From Apoda limacodes (Eukaryota > Arthropoda > Insecta > Lepidoptera > Limacodidae), in assembly GCA_946406115.1 (NCBI GenBank), contig OX291557.1:5302501-5366500 (forward strand): a stretch of 64,000 nt of DNA. Direction: 5' to 3'. Of this stretch, positions 53,710 through 64,000 are shown piece by piece (position 1 is the first letter of the stretch; the number at the start of each line of letters is the position of its first letter). The notes under the pieces are model-generated. The model worked only from the letters and a program-made list of their open reading frames with translations. It was not told the DNA's origin and ran no database searches. Both the position numbers and the translations under genes were made by a program.

Positions 53710-54830
53710 AATTTTTTTTTAGATACTTTAAAAATTAATGTTTCCGAAACTTTAAAAATTCATTAAAACAACAGTGTACAAATCTGCAGAAATAACATTT
53801 ATTTTAAATGTTACATTTACATTTAAACTTTAAAATTATTAAAATCCAAGTCTCATACAATATTAAAGAAAATCTTACTTTTCCAAAATCTCTTGCATCC
53901 TTAATAAGACTTATAAAATTTTTCAACCTAGCTATATTCCACGACATCGAAAACAACTTAGACAACTGAAAATAAGTGTACATTACGCAAAAACAACCAA
54001 AACACTGACTGTTTACAAGTACTTAATAAGACAAACGCCGACACCAAGACGACTTATCGCCAAGGACATGATCACTTTATTTAATTGTAGAAAAAAGTAC
54101 ACATAAAAACACTATAAAATACTTTGAATAGAACTACTGAAAACCGATATCTATTAATAACCATCAAGGTCTGTTTTCCTTTCATTCAGTGGCACTTCTG
54201 TATGCAATTTTACAGCGGATGTTACTCACTGGACATTATCCGTAATTACGTGGCGCGATTATAGGGTTGTGATAAAGTACAGCTGTTGTAGTGTTGAGTA
54301 ATAATAACACCTATGGGACCACCCTATTTGCTGTTCGGTAAAAACTGTTATTAAACTTGGAGGTGGTTGCTTATCATATTTCGAGCTGTATGCTATAACT
54401 GATTTCATAACCTGGGAACTTATTGGGAACGGTTGTGAGTCCTCCAGACTCGGCTATAAGTGTAGGATTTTAACAGCAACTTCTCAATTTTAGAAAAACA
54501 TGACTCAATGTCGATTTATTGGTTAAAGCTCTTCACTTAAAAAATATAATCCTGGAGAAGTCAGCCAAGGATGTGTAACTTGCAAGTGTATGCAATATTT
54601 ACAATGTACAATGTCTTGAAAGAAAATGTGAAGTTTGCTATAACAGGGGTCTGAGAATCATGGAATTTGGCAATTGATTGGAGATTGAATATTACATGTG
54701 GGAGTCGGGTGTTCGGGAAATATAAAGAATGTATCAAAATTGTTAAGAATTACTGAGAAAAAACGGCATACTAGCGCACCAAAGATAGTAATTTTACTTT
54801 TGCTAAACCTCCTGACAAAGTTTTACATTC
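53710..54830. other. AT-rich stretch without recognised features
   Basis: No element ends or coding frames recognised. Confidence 0.4.
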
Positions 54831-54833
54831 ATA

Positions 54834-56134
54834 ATGCATATATATATTGTAAACCAATATGTGAGTACAACAAAACTTAAGAAAAAACCTGAAATCAACA
54901 GTGTTGTAATCCATATGGATTTTAGCGAAAACTATTGTACTAAATATAATACTGAGATGCAATCGCTGCATTTTGGTGGAAGCCGCATGCAAATATGTTT
55001 GCATACTAGTGTGATTTATATCAGCAATGTTTTGTGAACACCAATTAGTTTTTGTACTTATAGCGATTGCGTACGCCATGATGCATCTGCTGTCTGGGCA
55101 CACCTTGTCCCTATTTTGGACTACATAGAAAAAATCGCTCCAGAAACTGATTCTCTCCACTTTATGACCGATTCTACTTGTAGTCAGTACTGCAACAAGA
55201 CCATGAATTTCATCATTACCAAACTGCACTGGTATTTACCAAAACTAAAAACACTCACCTGGAATTATTCAGAAGCCGGTCACGGCAAGTGTGCGCCAGA
55301 TGGCGTTGGGGCAACCATAAAAAGTACTACTGACAAAATTGTCAGATATGGAAACGATATACCGGATATCAAGATATTTGCCGATGAAATGAAAAAAAAT
55401 ATAAAAAATGTTATCCTGCACTATGTATCAGAGTATGATATAGTTGAAAAAGATTTATTGATGCCAGATCGTTTGTTACAGCCTATTAAAGGCATGATGC
55501 AAGTGCATCAGATTGTGTGGGACAAAAATAATAAGGAAACCATTGCTCTATGACGACAAAGCTGCATTTTAGATTTATGCAAAAACCATGCTGTGACTTG
55601 CCCTCATGGCAAGCATCTTGGCTTTTATAGCAATCCCACAACAGGATCGAATCTTCAAAACACATCCAACAAGATTCTTATTGTTTCAAATGAGTTACTG
55701 GTCTCAGCTCCGCAACAACAATCTGGCAATAATTATCAGAATGAATTTCACCAGCATCTGCTTTAAAGTTGCGAAAGTGATCTCAGAGACGAAGAGGAAG
55801 GGCTGTCCTGCATGCCCTGTGATGTCGCTCCACTTAAAATATCACATGCATTTCTAGCGCGGTTGGTCATAGAATAGCAAATTTACAAGACATATCCCTT
55901 GACCAGACATTAAATTTGCCTGATATTATGATGGATGAGAAATCAACCTCAACTACACCTACGCCAAATGCCTCTGAAACTACTATTTTAAACCCACCCG
56001 ATCTGTCATTCGTCAATATTTCGTCGTCATTTGCAGATACCCCACCTTTGCTAGAGACTTCAACAACAGACTCTGACCTATTGAATGAACCCACTGCAGA
56101 TTTGTTTTATTTTGTGTACTTGCATAGTTGTTAA
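54834..56134 (+). pseudogene. Degraded gene of a widespread transposase-like family (DFxEN / SDxxxxQYxN / HGKGxxDGxG)
   Basis: Frame 1 (54834-55037) has VVIHMDFSENYCTKYNTEMQ + SLHFGG. After a frame change near 55035, 55060-55553 reads FCTYSDCVRHDASAVWAHL, LDYIEKIAPETDSLHFMTDS + TCSQYCNKTMNF, then LTWNYSEAGHGKCAPDGVGA. TGA at 55551 interrupts, and the frame goes on with CKNHAVTCPHGKHLGFYSNP. After further breaks an open tail rich in Ser/Thr/Pro ends at 56134. Proteins with DFAENY..., SDGxxSQFKN and HGKGxxDGxGxxxK in this order are scattered in many animal genomes, usually multicopy. The spacing of acidic residues suggests an RNase H-fold DDE transposase. I cannot name the superfamily with confidence. 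At least two frame changes and one stop: not functional. Confidence 0.65.
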
Positions 56135-56139
56135 TGATA

Positions 56140-56800
56140 ATTGATTGATCTCAACAACTAGTCTAATTATTAAGAAATAAAAAATATGTTAAAAAGCCTA
56201 TAAAATATAATAACAATTTATCATTACTTACTGACAGTAAAAATAATTTGATTAATAAAGATTATCTGATTCAAATTCATGATTTAGTTAAATATTAATT
56301 ACACTTTTTGTTTTTTGGCTGACAAAAAAGAAATTCTATTAATTCTCGTCATTACCATGTGCAAATTGTGATTACCACATATACAAAATGTCATTACCAT
56401 GCCTCTTAAAATTTTGGGGGGGCATTTCCCTACTCCTGGAGGTCCAAGGTGGGGGCCTTTATTATTGTTAGATTCCTTGCATCTCAAACTTTAGAATTAG
56501 ATGGAACTTGTATCCGAAAAGCAGTTTTATTTTTAATTTCTTCTATACACACCGGCTCAATTAGCAGAACAGAAAAAAAAGTGAGACTATGAGATAATAA
56601 CGCATATATTTGACGAAAATTTAATTAGACACAAAATAACAAATTGATTAACATCTTTTAACAACAACTTAGAAAAGTCTTCGTTATTTTTTATTGAAAA
56701 ATAAAGAAATTTGAAATAAGTGAAATTTTCAGATGATTATGAACCATCACAAAAAATAAAAAAAAGTGAGCATTAAATGATTTAACAATAAAATTAAAGC
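56140..56800. other. 3' flank between two transposon remnants
   Basis: AT-rich. A CATTACCATGTGCAAATTGTG / TTACCACATATACAAAATGTC short direct repeat lies near 56350-56390, and GGGGGGGCATTTCCC at 56416. The terminal repeat of the adjacent Tc1 element could be in 56560-56800 but was not identified. Confidence 0.4.
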
Positions 56801-56804
56801 AAAA

Positions 56805-57467
56805 TTAATAACGAGTGTTTCCCCCTCTTGCTCTGATTACGGTTTCCATTCGTCTGGGCATGCTACAGATTATGTTATCGATGATTTCTTGAGGCAACCG
56901 CTCCCACTCCTCAAGTAATGCGTTTTCAAGTTCATTCAGATTGTTGGGGGGTGGCATTCTGGATTTAACCCTTCTTTTTAGCAAGTCCCAGACATGCTCT
57001 ATCGGATTCATATCGGGGGAATTTGCTGGCCACTGCATCACCGGTATACCTACGTGGCTCAGATATGCCTGTACCGATTGTGCACTATGAGCACGAGCAT
57101 TATCTTGCATTAGAATAAAGTCGTCACCAATAAATGGGGCAAATGGTACAACATGTTCTTCTAAAATGTCTCTGATGTATCGATCTGCTGTCATGGTCCC
57201 TCCTGTGACTATCACTAACTCCGTGCGAGCTTCCAAACATATCCCTCCCCAAAACATAATCGAGCCGCCACCATAAGCCACTGTGTGTTCAAAATTAGAC
57301 TGTATGTGGCATTCTCCTTTACGTCTCCATATTTGCTGTCTCCCATTGATCTGTTTTAAAAGAACTCTGCACTCATCAGTAAAGAGAACCTGCTGCCATT
57401 TGTTCAAATCCTTTTTTTGTGTTCCGCTAATTGTGCCGGTGTGTATATATTCTCTAATACGCACCAA
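56805..57467 (-). pseudogene. Tc1-family transposase catalytic domain (DD34E), N-terminus missing
   Basis: 220 open codons on the minus strand. The catalytic triad is complete: Asp31 (VLFTDECR), Asp122 (LMQDNARAH) and Glu157 (NPIEHVWD), with exactly 34 residues between the second and third, the Tc1 spacing. Also present are GGGSIMFWGGI, IPVMQWPANSPDMNPIEH and the C-terminal IRARGGNTRY. Tc1 transposases normally have about 340 residues with two N-terminal helix-turn-helix units that bind the inverted ends. Those are missing upstream of 57467, where the frame is closed and no homology is seen. Known role: cut-and-paste transposition at TA sites. It could not bind its ends as it stands. The intact frame suggests fairly recent insertion or retained expression. 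Confidence 0.88.
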
Positions 57468-57469
57468 CT

Positions 57470-57829
57470 AAAATAATAACCCAAAGATAGACAAAATTTT
57501 ATGACTGCAGACCAACATACTGCCACAAGCACAACTCATATTTATAATCTTTTACTTTAATTTAATGTAACATAGGCACTTTTAGACTATTAATCAAAAC
57601 TTTACAAAAAGTAACAGGTACAATCCCTTGGAGTTTGAGACCCAATAAATCAAACTGACTATTTTTCAGAATTCAAATTTTACAAGAACAATAAAATTAG
57701 GTTTTCTTTAACAGTAGTTTGAATACTAAAAAAACTTTTTTAAGTCTATATGAACATGAGTCTTATGGACTTTTTTTTTCAGAACTTAAAATCTTTTTTC
57801 AGAAATTACAATCTTCTGACCTTTTCATA
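57470..57829. other. Stretch without recognised features
   Basis: AT-rich sequence upstream of the Tc1 frame; no helix-turn-helix coding or inverted ends recognised. Confidence 0.4.
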
Positions 57830-57837
57830 GTCTAGAC

Positions 57838-58261
57838 CAGTGGTGACCATACTTTTTTTTCAATGAAGATCTACCTACAAAAAATTTATTACTAGGAAGT
57901 TGATACTTGTACCTACAAAACTTTTTTATTAGGAAATTAAACCACTACTACACTAGGTAAAATGTTTAAATTTGTGGTTGATAGTCATTTATAATAAAGA
58001 CTTATAATAGAATTTGACAATATTTTCAACACATGCAGGCTTTAACATGCAACATCTAACTCTAAAAACACAAGCATCTGCACGGCTTTTTTCTATTGTT
58101 TTCCAGGGACCTTAACTGCTTTCTAAACCATAGTTATGCCATTGATATTATTTTATTAATACAAATAATTATTTTTGCTCAAAAAAAAATACAGGGAATG
58201 AACCTCAAAAAATCTCTCGCAATTGACCAGTTGATCGTGATTAACTGCTTGGGCACCTCTG
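57838..58261. mobile_element. hAT-type MITE with 8-bp target duplication
   Basis: Left end CAGTGGTGACCATAC, right end CTTGGGCACCTCTG (complement CAGAGGTGCCCAAG). The flanks are GTCTAGAC (57830-57837) and GTCTAGAA (58262-58269), 7 of 8 matching, which is the hAT target-site length. 424 bp, non-coding apart from a chance frame. GACCAGTTGATCGTGATTAA near the right end resembles subterminal sequence seen in other hAT MITEs. Confidence 0.9.
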
Positions 58262-58269
58262 GTCTAGAA

Positions 58270-58595
58270 ATTACAATCATTCTAAAAAAAGATAGATGTT
58301 ATTTGTTGCAAGTTTTTGACACTAGTTTTTATAAATATGTTTGTTTACAGTATTTAAAATATTGCAACAATATAGAGATATCATGAATCATAGTAAGGCA
58401 AACTCAATGCAAAACCAAAAACCGCATGTACTTAATGTTTGAAAAAGTATCAGCATCAGTAGTTTTGGTTATTTAAACTTTTGAAGGAACACTGACTTCG
58501 TACTGTTGATAGTTTGTAAGCGTTTGACTGGTGTGCTTACATAACTGGTAATCAAAACACCAACGCACATGTTTTTTTATGGCTCTGATCTGCTG
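58270..58595. other. Stretch without recognised features
   Basis: No repeats or genes recognised. Confidence 0.4.
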
Positions 58596-58599
58596 CAAT

Positions 58600-59163
58600 C
58601 AGCAATCAGGAAACAATACTATAAACAGGAAGTGGGGACAGAGAAGGAGTTAGAAAATGCAAAGCTAAATGGGTGCGTGGTACATGTTGCCGACAGGCCA
58701 AGGACTCAAAATCCAATCTAAACCCCAGACTAACAAAGACCCTGCTCAGGATGAACAGGGATAAACTGAGAAAGGTAATAGGAATCTTAACAGGTCATTG
58801 CTCGTTTAGCCAAGATCTATTTCTTTAAGGTACCACTAACAGCCCCCTCTGTAGATCATGCATGAGGGCTGATGAAACACCATCTCACTTAATAATACAT
58901 TGTGTTGGGGTAGAAGACCACAGGGTAAAACACCTGGGAACCCCAGGGACGCTCCAGGAGGCCTGCAGCAATGTAGGTCACTTGTTGAGGAAATTGGAAG
59001 GAACTGAGTTGGCTAAAAGAGCCAGCCATCTGCTACGCACAAAGCCACCATCTATGTGTGGCAAGTGCGGAAATCAGCAAGCCACAAGAAGAAGAAGACC
59101 TTTATGTAAAAGACAATTTAATTGGTTGTACAAAAAGAACTCTTCTGCAATAAATCAGCCTTG
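58600..59163 (+). pseudogene. C-terminal remnant of a non-LTR element (region after RT or RNase H)
   Basis: 58725-58830 reads LTKTLLRMNRDKLRKVIGIL + TGHCSFSQDLF, a stop follows, then CRSCMRADETPSHLIIHCVG + VEDHRVKHLGTPG and LLRKLEGTELA. The (L/V)TGHC...CRxC...ETPxHLLxxC...R..xLG pattern is the C-terminal Cys-His segment found behind RT/RNase H in several arthropod non-LTR clades. The RT itself is not present upstream. The last 40 codons (RRRRPLCKRQFNWLYKKNSS) look like tail read-through. Confidence 0.65.
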
Positions 59164-59169
59164 AATAGG

Positions 59170-61970
59170 CTTGTCAGTTATCAAAACAATGTGGGTGGTA
59201 CATCTTTCAAAATCCTAGTTGTTTCTAATGAGATCAAAATAAAATGGTTAGTTAAAAAAAATATATTTTGATTTTTACTCCTTAGGAAAGGATTGATTTC
59301 ACCAAAACCTGAAAAAATGTTCATGCATCATGTTGTACCTGCATAAGTTAGCATTCTGTAGAATGAGAATGATTATCTTTTTTTAGATATTTAGTTTATG
59401 CAGTACAAAAATTAGAGGGGAACACAAATTTTTCAACTTCAGCAGCAATAACTCGCAAAATATAAATTTTAGGAACCTCAAATGCATTTTTGAAGCTTTA
59501 TCCAATGATACCCTATATGATGGTGTGTAAAAAAAATTCCATCCCTCTGATCAATGCTTGGAGAACAGTCTACCCAAAGACGGTGGAATCATATATTTTA
59601 ACATGAAATAAAATCTAAATTATATTTAATTATAAGTTATTAATGAAATTATTTTTAATCACAAACAGGTATGTGATATGTTCTGACATTTTTTTTTTAT
59701 TTTTTATTATTTGTGACAATTCATTCCATAAATTTATTACCTGACATAAATTTAATTCATAAAATAGATATAATTTTCACGCAATTTGTAATAAGTTAAG
59801 CTGTGAAATGATTTTCATACTAAAATCTTAGTTAACTTTACTTTTCATTGCTGTCTAAGTATTAATATTTGCACGCCTTTTGAGGTAGAATAAGAGAGTC
59901 CGCAGCAGATGCTGAAATCACAAGGTCACCACTGACCTCATAAAGACTTCAGTTGCTTAAATTAATTCACCTAACCATACACAACAAATTTTAAATATAT
60001 TTGATAACATAAATGTGGAATTATGACAGAAAATTGACGAGCATTTTTCCTAAAACAACAAAATTTAGATTGATAAATGCCTTTGTCTTCTGGCAGAGAT
60101 AATAATTTTAAAGAAGCTTAAAAAAGTTTGAAATACGTAGTCAAAAAGTGAAAACAAAAAACCGTGTTTTCATGTACCTTCACACTAATAGCAAATCATA
60201 CACCTCATTAAAGAACTAAAATATAGTTATGGAAAATCGAGCCTAAGTTTCTAGAAATCTAGCTCAAACAGGTTAAATCGATACCTTAGTACATAAACAA
60301 AATCAATACATTCAACAACTAACCAAACTTGCAGTGTCTTGGCTATTTAACGAATACTTGTCACTGTCTTTCTCATACGCTTCATTGCATAAATTTTCAT
60401 ACTTATGGCTGGGGCTGCTTTTCATTGTTAATTTAACGTTTTATAATTAGATCGCAAGATACATTTTCACTCACAGTTTCACTAAAACTCTAGAAACAAC
60501 ACTTCGCAACTCAAGATATTTTTTGTTGACGTTAATTTTGACAGCTGTTGCCTTGCCACAGATAATAGTAAGTCTGTGCCAGGCATGTGAGACGTCGTCT
60601 GGGAATTATTGTGCAGACGGGCTAGAATTATTGTATTTACAGCCATACCATTTGTACTGCCCACTTTTGAACGGTCTACCAGCTATGGAAAAAAAATACT
60701 GATCGTTCCGAATATACACCAAAGTATTTGTCGCAGAGAACTTTAACTCTTTGCAATAAGCTCGAAATTTATCAGTATTTGTTGTTTTCGATTTAAATGA
60801 AACGATGTCAAGACGGACAGACAGACATTTCTTTTCTTCATTTGCGAACTTGGATTTTGCTAACTGAAGCCAGTCAAACAAAAAGCGTGTGTGTAGTGTA
60901 AGCCCCTTTGTGTCTTATGATATTTTGTTTGCTGTTACAAAGGACATTTAAAGTTACTGCGTTCGTACTTAATGCAATTTATATATAGTCTTTCTATATC
61001 TATGGTGCGTTTTCACTTCCATAAATACGAAAAAAATAATTTTACAAATTCTCACAAATACTAGCAATATCGTAAGTAATATACGCACATCATTGCGTTT
61101 ATTAATGTGTAGTTTCAGAAGTAGTGTTCTAAGAAAGTAACAAAAGAACTACTTTTCCGTACATTCAAAATATCAATTCGGACCGGCGCATGCAGCATAG
61201 CCAAGGAGTAGTGAACATAAAACAAGAACATTATATATGGATGTCACTGGAGAGCGCAGTATGAATATTTTTTTGTGGCTCAATTTTTTGACCTTGAAAT
61301 CGCTTTGAGTGTATTGATAGGGTGACCATGATTACGATAGAGTAAGATAGGTACACAATGTAACTATATTTTAAGGGTTTTGTACCATTAAAGGAAAAAC
61401 AGAACCTTTCTGAGATCACTCTCATGTCCATCCGCCCGTCTGTCACAGAGTAGGGAGAGGCACATTTGATGAAATTTTTCAACTATCGAAAGTATTCCAA
61501 AAAAAATATTTTGTTTTATTTTTAATCATGCTCGTTTAATAGGTCCTTTACAATTTAATGAGCATTATTTGCTGCATAAAACTGTAGTAATATAACAGCC
61601 TCATCACAAATTATATATTAACATTTGACGTGTCCTTATTGCGTAAATATCTGATAATAGATATTAGGAAATTATGAACATGTTAAAATGTAAACAAATG
61701 TGTTCCTTTATGTCGTATTTAAATATATAAATAAAACATTTGACACGGTCGTTTAGCTAGCTGCTAAATATGATAATGAAATTGGAGCAATATAAGATTC
61801 AGCCTCGTAGAATTATTGTCAGTCTTAAGTGCCAGTCTAATTGAATAATGAAAACAAAATCAACGCGTAACTGTCTGAAGAAGTATTTTTTTTAGTCATT
61901 CAGAATACATGACATTAAGAAGTACTGATTTTATGTTATAGTTTTGTACGAGTATTGTGTCACTTTCAAT
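59170..61970. other. Long stretch without recognised genes
   Basis: 59430-59600 (AACCTCAAATGCATTTTTGA, GATACCCTATATGATGG) resembles the interior of the long CCAAGTGCGAG form at 13010-13080. 61373-61450 (TGTACCATTAAAGGAAAAAC, CATCCGCCCGTCTGTCACAG) is a minus-oriented end fragment of the same family. A 91-codon minus frame at 60606-60881 has no recognised features. Confidence 0.45.
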
Positions 61971-61976
61971 TAATAC

Positions 61977-62661
61977 GGTTTTTGAAGTGAAAACTTCTTT
62001 AGCGGCGTTGTGCACTTTTTATGGTATGGATAAAAAATGATAAACTCACGTCAGGTCACGTGTCCTGATCGTGAAAATTCGTAAGACGGATGGAGAGTAG
62101 ACAGCTGGCGCGGCGTAGGAGAGAGAGTATCCCCCTCTCTTTCTACGGCGCGGCGAAAATGTATGCCTGCGCCTGCTGTTTCGTTTAGGCGGCGCAGGAC
62201 GCTTGCGCGAATGGTCGTGTGTGTTTATGTTACAGCGTGCTACGCGCATCCATGGATGGTGACAGCTGATGGCTCGACCGTCTGTGTAGTGGCCATACTG
62301 CTGTGTATTCGTAAAATTCGTGTATATAAAGTGTTTAAAATATGGAAATTGAACAAAGTGCATCTTTGTCTTTGTAAAATACGGAAACCGTAATGCCACG
62401 CCTATTATAATTTTTATTTTTAGTATTCGCGATTATGAGTAGTACAGGGAGGTTGGATATGGAATTTTAATTCTATGACAGATTGCAATGTCAAATATAC
62501 TACGTCAAAAAAGTAAATAAACAAACATTATTATTTCTTGACAATGTCAAAGACATGTCTTGTGACATATTTGAGTGTTAGGCGCGAATCGTGTGTAAAG
62601 GTTTTCACTTCTGCCGGCACTCCCGGAGTGCAAGTTTTTTTTTTAATTTAGGTAAACAATG
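61977..62661. repeat. Large dispersed repeat, inverted partner of 42980-43775, with a GC-rich insert
   Basis: Flanks match the partner: TTTGAAGTGAAAACTTCTTT at left, CGGCACTCCCGGAGTGCAAG at right. The extra 62095-62385 (GCTGGCGCGGCGTAGGAGAG, GCGGCGCAGGACGCTTGCGC) is GC-rich and includes GTGTATATAAAGTG at 62319, a possible TATA box. A minus open frame of 117 codons across it is rich in Arg/His/Pro and probably not coding. Confidence 0.88.
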
Positions 62662-62664
62662 TGT

Positions 62665-63555
62665 GAATAAATATTGCTTCTAATTTATTGCCTTTTAATT
62701 TTTAATCGCTCATTTATCTTAATAATTCAAAATCAGTTTGGCCTAGGCCAATATAGTTAAGCCTAAAGTATTTAGACCCAACTAGATTATCCTGGGCTAA
62801 AGTAGTATATCATGACACGCTCAGGATAGCCCCTTTTGGCCGAGGAAAACTTAATTTGGCCTGAAATCTGGATTGGTATGGTAACATATGGCCCAAATCA
62901 CCCTCGGTGAGAGTAGGCCGTGCGAAAACAGCTGATAAGGTGCATATATTACCATTAACTTGGGTACAGTAATTATTTTTTTAAATTGTCATACCAACTC
63001 CACTGTTGTGACAAAATTATGTTTATTATGTTATTACGATTACAAATTTTCTTGTAGATTTCTTTGTGAATTTCAGAGTAAATTATAAAAATAAGGAAAG
63101 TGCTGCATAATTCGTGGTTGCAGAAGTGTATGGAAATCAGGTCATGGCATCAAATTCACAGGTTTAGCCTAAGTTTTTTTTATATAAATAAGGCTTTTTA
63201 CTGTAAAATATTTCAACTTTAACAATATAGCAGAATCCTTAGATGTCTTTTAATTGGTCTCCAGCGTTTCTGTTTCCATAATATTCCTGGATAAGATCTT
63301 GTGAAAATAGTTTGGCCTGAATACTTTAGTAAATAAATTAATAAATAGTAAATAAAAAACATTGTAGTTAAAATAGAATGGTTTTTTTTTCAAGTTTCTT
63401 AACATTAAAAAAAATCATTTCCAAAAATTAGGTAGGTCATAATTTTCCTTTAACTTTTGGTCAGCCTAATTAATTTTAATAACAAGATCTTAGGCATAAT
63501 TATTATGAAAACTAAAAGGTTCAATGGATATTCGCTAATAGACATCTCGCAACAT
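62665..63555. other. Stretch with repeated GGCC-type phrases and a SINE fragment
   Basis: CATATGGCCCAAATCACCCT + CGGTGAGAGTAGGCCGTGCG at 62888 matches the middle of the GTGGCCTAGTGG SINE. Several TTTGGCCTGAA / TTGGCCTAGGCC phrases occur nearby. No gene recognised. Confidence 0.5.
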
Positions 63556-63559
63556 CACA

Positions 63560-64000
63560 AACAAAAAAGATTTATGTTACTTTTGTGGTAATCGCAGGTA
63601 TCTGCGAAGTAATTGTCCAGCTGTCAATACGAATTGTCATAACTGTGGAAAGAAGGGTCATTTTTCTTCTATTTGCAAAAGTAAATCAGTTTCAAGTATG
63701 TCAGCTGCTGTGCTTGAAAGCTCCAACAACGCTGTAAATGAAACAGCTACTCTGTCATGCTTGATATCTGCCGCAAATCTTACAAAAGCCACTGTTCCTG
63801 TAATCATTAACAATAAAATATCGGCCAGAGCGCTTATTGACACAGGTACTTCAAGTTTCATTGAATTTTTGAAATTAAAATGTATGGTTATGAAAATCTG
63901 TGTGCAGACTTAATTATTGGACATGACATGCTTCAACAACACCAAGGCTTAGAAATTAATTTTGGTGGAATCAAAACTTTGAAATTGTGTGTCTTAAATG
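63560..64000 (+). pseudogene. LTR-retrotransposon gag zinc knuckles and aspartic protease, degraded, cut by the window end
   Basis: 63570-63690 encodes two zinc knuckles in tandem. The first (CYFCGNRRYLRSNC) has Tyr where the ligand His is expected; the second (CHNCGKKGHFSSIC) is complete. From 63700 the frame runs through an Ala-rich linker to ISARALIDTGTSSFIE, whose DTG is the active-site triplet of retropepsin. After that the frame is lost, and LCADLIIGHDMLQQHQGLEI, the flap-to-C-terminal protease block, appears in another frame at about 63905. About 60 residues between them are deleted. This is the gag-pol junction of a Gypsy-like LTR retrotransposon; RT would lie beyond the window. Not functional. 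Confidence 0.8.

Noticed and set aside
60482..60881. Overlapping minus frames of 60 and 91 codons that might be a captured gene
   Set aside because: Part of the frame (CGTCTTGACATCG region) resembles the tail of the CCAAGTGCGAG repeat, and no protein family is recognisable.
62046..62399. 117-codon minus open frame rich in Arg/His/Pro and its plus counterpart
   Set aside because: Falls in the GC-rich insert of a dispersed repeat, with no domain and no conservation in the partner copy.

Overview
The window looks like intronic and intergenic DNA of a moth or butterfly (Lepidoptera). It is AT-rich, has almost no host coding sequence, and carries several repeat families typical of lepidopteran genomes: an RTE tail with the ...CAGCAGTGG...ATAGGCTGATATGATGA ending, a non-LTR tail with GGTGACCGCTTACCATCAGG, tRNA-derived SINEs with a GTGGCCTAGTGG / GCCTCTCATTCTGAG head, 5S-rRNA-headed SINEs, and the CCAAGTGCGAGTCGGACTCG repeat. 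No species is claimed.

Host gene: two exons on the minus strand (26625-26714 and 3911-4076) join in phase and read as the N-terminal cytosolic part and the start of the first membrane segment of a secretory-pathway Ca2+/Mn2+ ATPase (SPCA, P2A-type). Everything between them is one intron of about 22.5 kb that has been filled with transposon debris. Sequence beyond 26714 is probably also intron or upstream DNA of this gene, but no further exon was found with confidence.

Layout: 1-3.6 kb, decayed non-LTR reverse transcriptase, a 26-bp minisatellite and small repeats. 3.9-26.7 kb, the SPCA intron with SINEs, MITEs, a diverged 0.7-kb direct duplication, a 117-bp tandem array, a Penelope-like C-terminal remnant and a collapsed RTE. 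28-31.7 kb, a 32-bp minisatellite, a foldback element with long inverted arms, and a non-LTR element missing its central RT. 32.6-34.3 kb, a cluster of 5S-headed and tRNA-headed SINEs. 35.9-36.8 kb, a Transib (RAG1-related) transposase remnant. 37-48 kb, MITEs, dispersed repeats, and a 28-30-bp satellite into which three small inverted-repeat elements have inserted. 48.65-52.68 kb, a Jockey-type non-LTR element flanked by a perfect 10-bp target duplication but with an internal deletion through the RT. 54.8-56.1 kb, a degraded gene of a transposase-like family (DFxEN / SDxxxxQYxN / HGKGxxDGxG). 56.8-57.5 kb, a Tc1 transposase catalytic domain (DD34E) still open. 57.8-58.3 kb, a hAT-type MITE with its target duplication. 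63.5-64 kb, a degraded LTR-retrotransposon gag-protease stretch cut by the window edge.

None of the transposons looks able to move by itself. The most intact coding pieces are the Tc1 catalytic domain and the Jockey endonuclease. I found no CRISPR array, operon, toxin gene or obvious new enzyme system. The unusual material is structural: nested insertions, large inverted pairs 19 kb apart, a possible symmetric exon inside a foldback element, and SINE families that share 5S-derived heads.
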